Source: Bedellia somnulentella (taxonomy: Eukaryota; Arthropoda; Insecta; Lepidoptera; Bedelliidae). From it: a DNA stretch of 64,000 nucleotides. Under the pieces are notes generated by a model, which was not told where the DNA came from, did not search any database, and was given only the letters and a program-made list of their open reading frames with translations. The stretch spans positions 942,501 through 1,006,500 of the forward strand of contig OY755197.1 of NCBI GenBank assembly GCA_963576735.1. Reading direction: 5' to 3'. A program made the position numbers and the translations under genes. Shown here piece after piece: positions 20,097 to 32,530 of this stretch; the stretch's first letter is position 1, and each line of letters starts with the position of its first letter.

Positions 20097-20380
20097 CATT
20101 AAATAAAACTACACAAAGATATCATGTTTGGTTTTATTGATATTATTTTATAATGTAAGTAATGTAACTACACTATATTGCTACAACATTTATACAACTA
20201 AGTATATACAGTCATAATAATGTGTATGGCGTCGTCACCATATGATGCACGGGAAAACCTGAAACCAAAATTCACTTTTGAATTTTTTCTTTTGGTAAAC
20301 ATCATAACCTAACCTAAAAACGTTTTTCAACTCAACAGACACCCTGACCGTTGTTATTTAAGGATAGATAAGATAATCTT

Positions 20381-22066
20381 AATTATATTTCAATGTTACA
20401 TCCTCAAGATTTAGTAAACCATGTAGTCCGATCCAGGATACACTGCATGGTCACACCGTTCAGAGCGAAAATAACGATTTTTCAACTCATTCCGTTCACC
20501 AATCGGTGTCTATGGTCTTTTCATGGTCATACGAGGTCAAAACGAACTGAAGATAGTTCCCTTTTATTGGGTTTGAATCTAGTTGGTTTTAGAAATATTA
20601 CTATACAAAAGCATATCGCAGGTATGTAGCAGGGTAGGTATGAAATTCCCTTATATTTCTTACGTCAATAATTTACTTTTATTTAATTGGATAGTAATCG
20701 AGAGCATGCTATCGTTTTTTGTTTTGTATGTATACATACAATCATATCTCACGCCATTGGTTCCCGTTTGGGTGTGCAGTGACTGTCGATCGCCGCTTTT
20801 AGCAACCAAACAATATTTTCGTAAACCTATGTATAACTAAAACACATATTCTGTCAAGGCGAGTCATAAATATACCTATTTACATCACAAGCAAAACATA
20901 TTGTATAATATTACATATGTTATATTTAATTTTAATACAATAATATTCTTGATTGCAACATGATCTTCATGCTTATAATATTTTTTCATTCCATTTGTAC
21001 CTTGAAACTGCAATTCTCAATGTTCCCTTTTTTGCACATTCGACATATATAAAATAAAGGTGTAGAAATACAGACCTTTTTTTTTTGGCCTTAACAAATT
21101 CAAAGGCTCTCTCTTTTTTATTTATTTATTAAGTCAGAAAATATCTTTAAGAAAATCTTATAAACTTTAAAGATATTATAATAATGTCTATTACCAAAAG
21201 TCTAACAAAAAGAAAGCATTATTAATTCTGTCTTGTTCTGATTATTTTTCTAGTCGAATTAGTTAAGCAGTTTCTACTGAAATCGTCTAAAATATTGTTA
21301 ACTATGGTATGGTCATATATATATACATGTATATATGGTTGGCAATAGTAAGTATTATTATACCTCTATAGGTATGGTGTATCAAATACAGAGTGCACTC
21401 ATTAATAAGTTTAATGTCTTAAATTAATCAACCAACAACAGTTTGGCAACAAATTCAAATCAAACCTTTCCTCTTGGTTTGGACTTATTCCTAAGCATAT
21501 AAATATAATTGTATTTTAATCTCGGGAGTATAAGTAATTTATAAATATTATTCTTAAAAATAAATTTAAGAAAGCATTCTTATCTTCTTGTATAGATCTC
21601 AAGATATAGTTGCTACATGTATTTTAATTCTTCTTTCAAATACTTTGGCTACAAAGATTCATCTTTCTATTTTGAAAGAAATTTTCGTTAATCATTTTAC
21701 ATTTACAATGACATAAACACTTTTTGGCTGCGTACTGATCAGGGATGCCCATTGGTAGTTTAAGAAAGCAAGTAGATAGACTGGCTAGTCGACCTGTTTG
21801 GTATAGCTTTATTTTTTATCATCCTATATGTGATAAACAAAATATGTATTTTGACTTTTGGTATTATACTAGTTTTAGTAGTAAATGACAGTTTTTAAAT
21901 ACTTTGAAATTTAATGGGAAATGGACTTTCACCAATACCTTTAATTGTAATAATTTTATTGTTTGCAATAATTTATTTAACCAAATACATGTTATCATTT
22001 GCAACCAGAACTCTAAACATCTACATGGTTTACTAAATCTTGAGGATGTAACATTGAAATATAATT
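20381..22066. mobile_element. inverted-repeat (fold-back) element, ~1.7 kb
   Basis: 46-bp perfect inverted repeats at 20381-20426 and 22021-22066 (outer end AATTATATTTCAATGTTACA). The interior is AT-rich with no transposase and includes a LINE scrap. About 130 bp beyond the left terminus is shared, inverted, with the next element. Confidence 0.65.
20736..20810 (-). pseudogene. LINE 3'-end fragment
   Basis: Minus strand: GCGGCGATCGACAGTCACTG and CCAATGGCGTGAGATATGAT match the end of the window's LINE. Eroded. Confidence 0.5.
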
Positions 22067-22430
22067 TATGGTTAAAAGAACTTACCTAAGTGAATTTCTA
22101 CCAAAATTATATGAAATGTTACATCCGAAGAGATTTAGTACCCACCCTAACCCAGAGAAAGGTGAACCTATCTAACCCTTCAGTTGCAAATTCACAGCTA
22201 AGATACCTCTAAAATAAATGAAGAACCGAACATAGGAACGAGATTGGAGGACGAGAGACCGATTGGTGAACGGAATGAGTTGAAAAATCGTTATTTTCGC
22301 TCTGAACGGTGTGACCATGCAGTGTATCCTGGATCGGACTACATGGTTTACTAAATCTCTTCGGATGTAACATTTCATATAATTTTGGTAGAAATTCACT
22401 TAGGTAAGTTCTTTTAACCATAAAATATAA
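22060..22430. mobile_element. 370-bp fold-back element overlapping the previous one
   Basis: About 80-bp inverted repeats (22060-22137 and 22348-22428) with one or two mismatches. The loop includes 22262-22345, an inverted copy of 20415-20510. Two related MITE-like elements lie end to end here. Confidence 0.65.
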
Positions 22431-22478
22431 CAGCATAATCTAGTACTAAATAAAATAAATACTTACTTAGAAGTCTTA

Positions 22479-22618
22479 CGCCCGATTTCTGAATTGAGTA
22501 TAGTTTTGTTTTGTTTGACTTAAGTATAGTTTTGTCTCATTCAGCTGTTAAGATTTCAATGCGACAGAACAATACTTAAGTTGTTCTCAGCTGGAATATT
22601 CAATTCAGAAATCGGGCG
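22479..22618. mobile_element. 140-bp PIF/Harbinger-like MITE, copy 1
   Basis: Inverted ends CGCCCGATTTCTGAATTGAG, flanked by TTA at 22476-22478 and 22619-22621. A 3-bp TWA target duplication is the PIF/Harbinger mark. Confidence 0.75.
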
Positions 22619-23185
22619 TTAATATTACAAAATTCTGCTGAGCAGAAATCGGTGTTTTAAGCAAAAAAAAACTCCAAGCATCACGGGATCAATTTAAGGC
22701 AAATTTGTACTATTCGCTTTAACAAATCTTTGCTCCATATTAAAAGTTAAAAAAAGCACTGTTCTAAAGGAACGCGTATTATAATTAGAAAAGAAATGAG
22801 CAAAAATATTCGGAATCGAGCAGAATCACAATGATAAGAACTGTCAACAACAACTGTTATGAAGAAGTGACGTCATGCGTTTTGATTGGCGATTGATGTC
22901 TCGTGATTTATGTATGTGATTTACCGATTTTATTTCAAGAAAATCTTATTTAATCCTGAATATTTTAAATATTTAGTTTGAATTTCGCAATAAATAAACC
23001 TTCAACAATGATGCACAACAATTATTTTTGAGAATTTAATTTGGTGGCAACTAGCCTATTGTATGATATCAGATGAGAGAAATGGGTTAGTGCAATTCTA
23101 AACCACTTCATGTCTATGTATAGATATAAATAATGTTTATACGCCGTGAGTTTAAATGTGAATTCGTTTTCCACTAATGTTCTTA

Positions 23186-23322
23186 CGCCCGATTCTGAAT
23201 TGAGTATTCCAGCTGAGAACAACTTAGGTATCGTTCTGTCGCATTGAAATCTTAAAAACTGAATGAGACAAAACGATACTTAAGTCGTTCTCAGCTTGAA
23301 TAATCAATTCAGAAATCGGGCG
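23186..23322. mobile_element. 137-bp PIF/Harbinger-like MITE, copy 2
   Basis: Same ends (CGCCCGATTCTGAATTGAG), TTA at 23183-23185 and 23323-23325. The interior matches copy 1 in inverted orientation. Confidence 0.75.
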
Positions 23323-23452
23323 TTAGTCTGTAAATATACAAAAAAAAATATTTTTAAGGAAATATTGCTGAACGAGAACGTCATTAGTCCAAATCATCAG
23401 ACCTGATAAAGAAGCTAACTTCAAATTAATTATGCTCCAACTCTAACTACAC

Positions 23453-23709
23453 GTAGTGCTGTGTAGTGTCGGCTTAGAATAGCACTACCCCATTTCTTCC
23501 GGTGGGTGTACGTAAGAGGCGACCAACGGTATTGGGGCTTTTGAGGGATTTTCGGGCGATGCGGTTGGAGACCCATCACCAACAACTTTTATTTCACCAT
23601 CTTTTCCCCACACAACTTCCAAAAGTGGCTGAGGAATTTCTAATTCCTTAGCTCTGGCTACCCCTTTTAGGGGTTTATAGCCGTGAGTATATGTATGTAT
23701 GTATGTATG
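23453..23709 (+). repeat. family A retroposon, full length, with TSD
   Basis: GTGCTGTGTAGTGTCGGC to GCCGTGAGTATATG and TATG units. Perfect 11-bp duplications TCTAACTACAC at 23442-23452 and 23710-23720. Confidence 0.9.
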
Positions 23710-23851
23710 TCTAACTACACAACAGTTAGGCAAAAACGTTTGACCGTAGTCATAACAGAAGCTAATTGTACAAAACTGTGAAAGCACATCGGGAGGTACT
23801 CAAATAATGTTCTACCAATCGTGATTACATTTTGTAATTAGAATATAGTTT

Positions 23852-24122
23852 GCCGTGTAGTGCCGACTTCGAAGGTCACTACCTCTTTCTACTACTACTA
23901 CTACTTTCTACCCTCGGGTGTCGTAAAAGGCGACTTAGGGTATAAGGCTTTTTTACAGTGGATTTTGGGCAATGCGGTTGGAGACCCTTCACCAACGATA
24001 CTTTATTTCAACCATCGTGTCCCCTATAAACTTCCAAATGAGGCTGAGGAGTTTCTAGCTCTGAAGCTCTGGCTACCCTTTTTTGGATTCATGGCCGTGA
24101 GTATATCTATGTATGTATGTAC
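23852..24122 (+). repeat. family A, subfamily 2, full length
   Basis: GCCGTGTAGTGCCGACTTCG with marks GTCGTAAAAGGCGAC, CCAACGATACTTTATTTC and CCCTATAAACTTCC. It carries a small CTA expansion at 23891-23905. Ends GGCCGTGAGTATATCTATG. Confidence 0.83.
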
Positions 24123-25669
24123 ATCAAGAGATACTCAAATTTGCTCTATCGTGTTTGCCATTTGTAATAAGGAATATAGTTTGGTAAATCTTGCTTGAAA
24201 AACTCTTATGTATTTGTTTCACCTGCACTTGATGGATACTATAAAGCACATTCATAAGGTACATGGTGATGCATATTATGACGTATTTTATTTTAATTTT
24301 ATATCTTAGCAGCTTTTTTGTTTTATGAACTCATCTTAATTGTAATACGTTGTACGCCATCTATTCATTTAACACAAAACATACAATAAAAAATACTGCG
24401 TCTATTGTAGTTTCAATAAATGACGATAGATGGCTGTATAAAACTAATATTTAAACTATTTTACAAAACAAAACACATTATGCCATATATAATTAAAAAT
24501 GGATAAAGGAAAATTACTTATATTATGAAGTTATTTACTGGTATTGATAATACTAAGCGCTTTTAGTTAATAGACAATAATAAAGAAAATTCATATATAT
24601 TTGTTGTTTGTATAAATTCTAGATGTCACTACTGGTTCACATATTCATTTCTTCATAGTTTCCAATTATAGCAATAGATGGCAGTATAAAATATATTAAA
24701 GTAGTAAAAAATATGTTTGCTAGATGTCGCTACCAAAACTTAAAATAAGTTTTACTACTCGCTAATAGATGCTGCTAACAGTTTTTAAATTTGAGTCTAC
24801 TTATTAAGATAACTGTATTCCTAACTAAATCAAACTGAGATTTGAGAATAACAAAATTAATATAACGGTTGCATACCTATATATTTTTACGGAGATCCCT
24901 CATATATATTTTCAAAACTTATTTATTATATTTAGAGACTAAAATACAGGTTGGGTGAATGTTACATACTGATACACTAATAAATAACAATAAAAAAGGA
25001 TCACAAATTTATTAATGTTATTATTATTGTGAACTGTAAATACAATCTATTAGATTTTTATCTAACAAGAATCCAATAAAAAAAATCTTATAAGAAAAAT
25101 GCACCTTTGGATTAATCACAATTATTCCGATTAGTTCACGTTGTATAACTTATTTGTTCTATTAAGTTTTATTACAGATAATTTTGGTTTTAGGTATTTT
25201 AAGTATAGTTATTTTATATCGCGTATGTCATCTCATTCGACAAATCGTATTTTATTATGATCATTCATATGTTAAATGAATGTTGAAATATAGGAAGCTG
25301 TGAGTTATCGTACAAATGTTAAAATATATATAAAAAAGTTATTTTTAAAAAAGAAAGTTCAAAATTAAAATTATCATAACCAAAACTATCAGGTAATCTC
25401 GGGGGTAATTAATAAACTTTTGATTGCAACGTCCTTCATATAAAACGAGGAATGGTCTTTTTTGGAAATGTTAAGCACAGTAATGTCTTTCTACCACAAC
25501 AATACACTAAATAAAATAAGATGAACTACATATACAGATTACCTAAATTCGTTTTTAACGCAATTATTAGTTTAAATTAAAAAAAGTAAAATGAATAGTA
25601 ACATCGAGATTTTGCTACTGTGTACTAGATGGCGCTATATGTTTTTAAAAGCGATTTGATTTGAATTAC
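24123..25669. other. no gene; AT-rich
   Basis: Several scattered variants of a TAGATGGC motif (24427, 24675, 24720, 24765) and a CTCF-like TACTAGATGGCGCTA at 25623-25637. No supported ORF. Confidence 0.4.
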
Positions 25670-25909
25670 ACACACATACTCACGGCTATAAATTCTGAAC
25701 GGGGTAGCCAGAGCTTTGGAATGAGAAATTCCTCAGCCACTTTTGGAACTTGATTGGGGTAAAGATGGTACCAATAAATGTTTTTGGTGACGGGTCTCCA
25801 ACTACATCGCCCAAAAATCCCTTAAAAGCCCCAATACCATTAGTCGCCTCTTACGTACACCCACCGGAAGAAATGGGGTAGTGCTAATCTAAGCCGACAC
25901 TACACAGCA
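25670..25909 (-). repeat. family A retroposon, full length
   Basis: CACATACTCACGGCTATAAA to GCCGACACTACACAGC; short tail. An eroded plus-strand piece follows at 25980-26090 (GCAATGTCGGTTAAGAATAG). Confidence 0.8.
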
Positions 25910-26299
25910 AATATATATTATAATGGGGTTACAACCCAAGAAAGAGCTCATTTATCTTCTGCTATGTTCTTCAGCTACGCAATGTCGGTTAAGAATAGCC
26001 CTAACCGCTTTGCCGGATGCCAATTCTTAAAGTGGCTGAAGAATTTCTTATGCATAGGTTCGGACTAACCTTTTTGAATGAACCCAAAAAATTCATTCAT
26101 CAATTTATTGGATGTACGTAATTACGTAATTCTCACATTTTTGTGATCTTGTTTTCTGACCAATTAATATAGAAAATGTCGTCAGATACTTTATGATCAC
26201 AACCTCATGAAAGTGTTTAATTTCAAAAATAACTGTTTAACGCAGATTATTGAAAAAAGAAGATCAATTTTTTTATATAAATTAAATTGTTACGTATGG

Positions 26300-26362
26300 A
26301 AATTTTGATAAAGGTAGGTTTGCCAAGATCGAACAAAATAGCTATCGAAACCTACCTAAATA
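26300..26362 (+). pseudogene. possible LINE scrap
   Basis: AGGTAGGTTTGCCAAGATCG and CTATCGAAACCTACCTAAAT recall the end of the LINE ORF. Weak. Confidence 0.35.
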
Positions 26363-26447
26363 TGGAACAATATATTCAAAATAAATTTATTTTGGTTGAG
26401 TGATTATTTATCTTCTAGCTAAGGCTAATAAGAATAGCATATTTATA

Positions 26448-26595
26448 CATACATACATACATAAATTCACGGCTTAAATCCCTAGAAGGGGTAGCCAGAG
26501 TTGTGAATTAAGAAATACCTCAGCTACTTCTAGTGATGGGTGTGTAACCACATCGCCAATAAATTCTCTAAAATGTCCTAATACCCTGAATCACA
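26448..26595 (-). repeat. family A, 3' part, split by a LINE end
   Basis: Tail ATACATACATAAATTCACGG to TAATACCCTGAATC; the head resumes at 26754-26799 (GGTAAGAAATGGAGTAATGC to GCCGACACTACACA). Confidence 0.75.
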
Positions 26596-26753
26596 TACAT
26601 ACATATGCTCACGCCGTTAATTCCCATTGGGGTAGGCAGAGACTATCGATCGCCACTTCGTACGATCCTGGCAAACCTCTCTTGCCTCGTCTACATCCAT
26701 CAATCTTTTCATACATGCTCTTTTATTCTTCATACTTCGGACATACGGTAAGA
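26596..26753 (-). pseudogene. LINE 3' end inserted in family A
   Basis: Minus strand: CATGTATGAAAAGATTGATG, GATCGTACGAAGTGGCGATC, GATAGTCTCTGCCTACCCCA, ATGGGAATTAACGGCGTGAG and CATATG plus TATG tail. Well preserved, 5'-truncated, possible ACATAC duplication. Confidence 0.8.
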
Positions 26754-26811
26754 AATGGAGTAATGCTATTCTAAGCCGACACTACACAATAACATATTAA
26801 CTTGTATAACA

Positions 26812-26958
26812 CTATCACGTGAGTACACTGTCTAAGCAAAACGTGGGTACCTTCTCTGGAAACTAGATGGCGCTTGCCATGTGAGTTCAGGAGTATTAGT
26901 ACCTCTGCCAACCCCTTCGGGGATAAACGGCGTGAACGTTTATGTTATGTTATGTTAT
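26812..26958 (+). repeat. family B SINE, CTCF-motif subgroup, 5'-truncated
   Basis: Starts CACTATCACGTGAGTACACT, has ACTAGATGGCGCT at 26862-26874, and ends CCCTTCGGGGATAAACGGCG, GTGAACG and a TTATG tail. Confidence 0.85.
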
Positions 26959-26959
26959 T

Positions 26960-29900
26960 GTATAACATATATAGAGGTTAAATAAAAAACACCTAAATAA
27001 GAATCACTTTTTTATTTTTTAAATAATTATAGCTAACCATTCGGCAATTAAAGTCACTATCCTCAATGACACAGAAAGCATTTTCCGTTGTTAATTTTAA
27101 TTTTCACAATCAAATATAAGCTTGGTTAGTAGTTTTCGTTGAATACACAAATTATAATAATTAAAAAATAATAATATACTTAAGATAAATCAACACTACT
27201 TACAATATAGCAAATTCTATTTATCACCTAAAATAATCGATTCAGTTACAATACAAAAAAATAATAACTTTTATAAAAATATAATATTTTAATAAACATC
27301 GTTTTAAGCTATAACTTAATGTAAAACATGGCATCCTCGTATTAAATAACTTTAACTTAATATAACATATTTTTCTGAGTTTTCAAACAAAATTTGGCAA
27401 TAAACACAATATTAAGATTATTAATGTAATTGTGTATTTTGCTGATTTAAATTTTGTATGAAAACCCGAATGAAATTCGTAAAAAAACATTAACTTAAAA
27501 TAGAAGTCAACATTAAATTATTTATTGAATTTTGGAAGTCGTGACTCACATCACCCGATTGCCGAAAATGGGTGGTGTTATGTATAATTTCTAATTTATG
27601 TGTGTTTCTAAACATCGATTAATAGGTACATACTGTCACATGACTTCCTAGTTTATTTACAATTTCAAATATTACAATTTTGCCAAAAACCACGAATTTT
27701 GACCGCCTAAACTTTACGCCTAAATTCTAAACATGTTTTTTTATTAATTACGCCAAATACTTAATTTTGAACTTTACATTTTTACTCTGCAAACCATTTA
27801 GGTACCTAATATATTTTACACGAAATTTTGAGAGTAATATTTTCAAATTTTCATATTTATACCGAAAAATTCACGACTATCACAAGAGGATAAAAAAAAG
27901 ACTAGAATAGATTGATCGATTCAAGAATAACGCTTATTCGAAAAATTTTGTTTGATCAATAACTTTAGTCCACTTTGCTGTCAGTATACTAATTAGGTCG
28001 TATTTACAGCAAAGAGGAGTTTCTCAACAACGTAAATGCCCGTGTGACAAGACTTCATTGTTACTAGCCGTACCTTATAAAATAGAGGGAAAATTATGCG
28101 CTGCCAGTCTAACTCAGTTATTTCTGGAAGTTCCAAAAAACCATAAACATCGAAAATTTTATAAATTTTGGTGAAAGATCGAAGTGGAAAAGAAAGATTG
28201 CTTATAACCCCCTTCTTTTATAATTTTGCTGATAAACACTAAGAATTTTTATCGTAGTATACCAAAAATTGTTTTTTAATTTATTTATGTAAGACCTCGC
28301 AAATAATACGAGCTATGTTTGAAAGTATTCTGACATGGGGTCACTTATATTTCAGAATTTCGATTATTTCACATATTTTTGCAGTTGCAAGACAAATTTA
28401 GTTTTAATTTTTGCAGGAACTTTTTCAAAACTTTCAATTATATAATATTTTTTCTTTTTTTTCATTACAGGTTCCATAATAATTTAATTAAAAATGTTAA
28501 TTGAAAATATACCAAATTATGTGATCAATAAATATTTTTGATATTGATCTAAAAGTGATCCATAAACGTTACGTTTTTCTTATTTAAAGACCAAAGAGCT
28601 TTTCAAACTAAACTTATTGCCGCGGGTATTGTCGATAGTGGGTACGCCTTATCTTATTAAAAGTCAATATTAAACACCAATACATTAACTATAGTACTTT
28701 TTTTGTTCATTTTTATATGTTTCGTTGTACAGGCAGATCTACTCTTATTTATTATTTAAAAGGGTAAACATACCTAGTTTTATTATAAATGTTTGATCAA
28801 TGACTCCCCAATTTTTATTGTCATTAAATCATCAGTATGTCTTTGTCGCCAAATCGAGACGAGAGAATCATCCTGAACAATATTGTGAGATACAACATGA
28901 TTATAAAATGCTAAAGTTATTCATACATCAACCTTGATCTAATTTCTTGGTTGGTAATACCGAAACTTGAATGTGAGAAATTTATTATCTGAACAGTAGT
29001 TCAAACTATCATTTGAACAATTTAAACTCGGTATGTTTAACCCTATATGGTAATACATTACATTAATTAAACCTACTTACATCTACATGTTGAGATAATG
29101 AAAACCTGGCTATCTTGACTACCTTATAATTAGTAATTAATATTTAATAAATGTATATTTAACTACATATTCAATAAACAAGTGAAGCGTAAAATAATTA
29201 TTAACAGTAAATTCAGGATGTTTAATTGTTAAATCAACAGCAATTTATACATAAAAACATAACGATCAAAAATAAATTGCAATCAATCATTTAAGTAATT
29301 ATCGAGTATAAATTACTGACCAATGGTTAGCAGGAACAAAATCTTTTAAGAAATTACTTAAATGGTCGACTTGCAAACTTGCTTATTTTCATATTACCTG
29401 AAAAATGCAGATAATATAAAAATCAGTGACAATTTAAACTTTGAAATAAAAAATGTAATGTATTCGTTTTTGATTTTTTGATCCTTTTTTGTGACCGTAG
29501 TAATTGCTCTGAAGCAATTCAAGAAGAATTAATGAAATGTCGTGTTGAACGATAAAAAACATTTTAACAGACGAAGTAACTCTAAAACGAGTAACAGAAG
29601 TTATAACAACAACGTAATAGGAATAACTAATAATACGAATTGCCAATAAACCAACAATTTATTGACGTACCCAATATCAAGACAAATCTGGCAGCGCATT
29701 TCACGTGGGATATGTTAGATTTCACATTTCTTATCAACATACAAACAAAATCCATTTCTATTGTTATTACGTGGAAGAATCTTTCAAAAATATCAGTTTT
29801 ACCAGTTTCCAAATATGAATTCTGATTCAACAGGATATTTTAAAAAGATTCGTAATTCAAATGCTGAGTTTTATTATTTAATGTACACAAGGCTTAACTA

Positions 29901-32530
29901 CGGATTTTTTCATTAAAAAATAAATGTAGAAAAATGTTTCATTAAAATTTTGTTTAATAATTTACAAAATTCTTCTTTGTAAACGTAAAAAATAACTTTT
30001 TAACACTCTGTCGCTGTCACATTAACCTATTCCACTTTACAGTTGATCACAGAAAATATAGTTAACGTAAACTTCTGTGCAATCGCTTGCCTAAGATTTA
30101 TTATCATTTTCTGTATTTTCAATTCACAATTTAATAACTATACTAAAACTATTTTCTCATCATGTAAATATTATCGTATTTTATCGTAAATTTATCGATT
30201 GCACAGAAATCTATGTTATTCATGAACACTTTCATGGAAACGTATTTCTTTTGATCTAGTTATCTAAATTAGGATTCACGGTCCGTGCTTTTTTCAGAAA
30301 CTACCAAAAAGTAGAGCTCGGGCGTTCTATGGACTCCTTCCGTTATGAAGACGCTTGAATAATAACATTAATTCACCAAACGCTCATAAACTTTTTTCTT
30401 CTACTAAGATCTAGTTTAGAACAAACATCGTTAATACAATATGCGTAGGAACTTCAATTTTTGTTTTAATATTAAGTTTATTTATATATTTAATTTTATG
30501 AGGACTTTTTACATAAATAGCGATCATTTCACTCAATGTTCAGTGAGTCCAAACTGGAATAAGTCAAATCTGTAGTTTTGTGAACGTTTCCTGATAGATG
30601 TTTGCCTCGCATAGTGTTACTGGCCTGACGTACCAAACGATAAAGAAAAACTTTGCCGAAAGATTTGTATTCATAAAGAAAAATACTCGAAAAAACACAA
30701 TATCTCAAACATATCCATTGAGAACTAAACGCATCACGATTCAAATAAAAATGAACCTTTGGGCTATTGCATTATGATTTTGATTTGTATTCTATTTGTA
30801 CATTGGTATGGCATTTCAGAAACTTACTCACGGATCTGTGTAAGTCGCTGCAGCTTTTACCAATATTAATATAAGACTGAAACAATTACGAACATTAAAA
30901 CGGCTTACTACATAACCTTACCTACGAACATGATTACATAGATTACGGTATTACAAGTTTGCACAAACATTACAAGTGTTCTAGCACAAAAATGTCTGCA
31001 CAAACCACTGACTTAAAGTACACATGATGATTAATATTAAAATTACTATTTATTCGGCAACACTTGACATTCTGTTATTTACTTGATGACTAACTTGCCA
31101 ATAACTTGATCAACTAACTGGTCAAGTTACTTGCATGCTAGTGGAACTGTAACTGAATGTATTGGCAACTTTGTTGTAAAGTTTGTTCTGGGCTATTGTA
31201 TTGTGACGGATATTCCGTTGTGAAATAAAAATATTAATGGGCTGTCTGTACTGATGAAATCAAAATATATATTTGGGCTTATCTGTTTGTATTATTATGT
31301 TAAATATGTGAATCCATATTGAATGTCATGTGTTTAATGTTGCTGACTGGTTGTTGAAAAGCTTGCTCGGTAGCTTTGTCGCTTTGCGAGCAGTGAGTCT
31401 CGGAGATGGCGATTGCTCTCGAGTAATAAGAGGTTGATGGTAACTTGCCATAATATCATGTATAGTTTCTCGAGTTATTATAGTTATTTCCTCATGTAGT
31501 GTTTAGTGAAGGGTCGCTATTTTTATTGAATAACTACCTATCGTTAATTTGTGGTGTATTATCTTGTATATATAACTTATTATTTACACAGAAAACTACG
31601 TATATGCTTCGGCAGTCTTCAGAAAAATAATATTAAGTGTTTTAATAAAATAATATGCCTCTTATTTTTATACAATAACTTGTAAATAAAATTGTTCTCG
31701 ATTATAATAGAAAAGATTTGAAAATAAAATATATGAATTAAAATAAAGAAATTAAATGTATGTATCTATTTGCTTCGATTTATTCTAATATGGCCATCAT
31801 TTCAAAATACTTGTGCGCAAAATATTATCAATAATAATATATGTTTGTCGAAAAATTTAATTTTGTGCGCTGAAATTTGACTAGCATTTATTGCGGTTTC
31901 AATTTGCGATATTCATCTTCAAAGGTTCGAGCCATATTTAAAATTGCTAAATAAATGCAAATATAGCTGGCCCGTAAAATGCAATTTACTATCGTAAACC
32001 CCAATTCTTATTTATCTATTTTTGTCCTAATTTTTAAGCTTACTGCGTAGTGCTTATATTTTGGCACATCCAATTTACTTTGTACTAAAGCCACGAAAAC
32101 GTAATGACACTTATCGAAAAATAAAAAAACCTAATCAAAAATGATATAGCACGCAAAACATTGCACTGTGGTAATTTATAAATCTATTTTCTTATTAACC
32201 GTTTTCGCGAGTTTTTGTTCCATTCACATCTCAATTCGTAAAATAGTTTTTAGCTTGTATTTACACGAAACATGTATAATTTTTCATTAATATTTACACG
32301 TATTTTTTATACTTACACCGACATACAACTCGCTAACAAAACGATTATCAATTATTTTTCAATGAAGAACAATGACATTACTTAACGGATAAGAGATAAG
32401 AAATTACTAATCGAAGACGATTTCGTCCGAGAATTTATGTAACAACTAAACGATGATTTAGTAAACAATGATCTAAACATTAGAATTTGGTTCAAACTGA
32501 AATCGTGTTGGATTAGTAATAATTAAATTT
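26960..32530. other. AT-rich gene-free stretch downstream of the dati-like stop codon
   Basis: No family A, B, LINE or Helitron copy and no ORF with a recognisable domain was seen over 5.6 kb. It may include the 3' UTR: the first minus-strand AATAAA I noticed downstream of the stop is at 31887-31892 (read as TTTATT on plus), but such hexamers are common in DNA this AT-rich. Where the transcript ends cannot be decided. Confidence 0.4.

Larger units (their letters stand above)
19207..20400 (+). mobile_element. internally deleted THAP/DDE (ISL2EU-like) transposon, approximate span
   Basis: Probably starts near GGCTAGTTGACAACTTTTC. It holds a THAP-like N-terminal frame and a DDE_Tnp_4-like C-terminal frame close together, with the catalytic core missing. 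A family A copy (19850-20096) has inserted into it. The right end is not identified. Confidence 0.45.
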
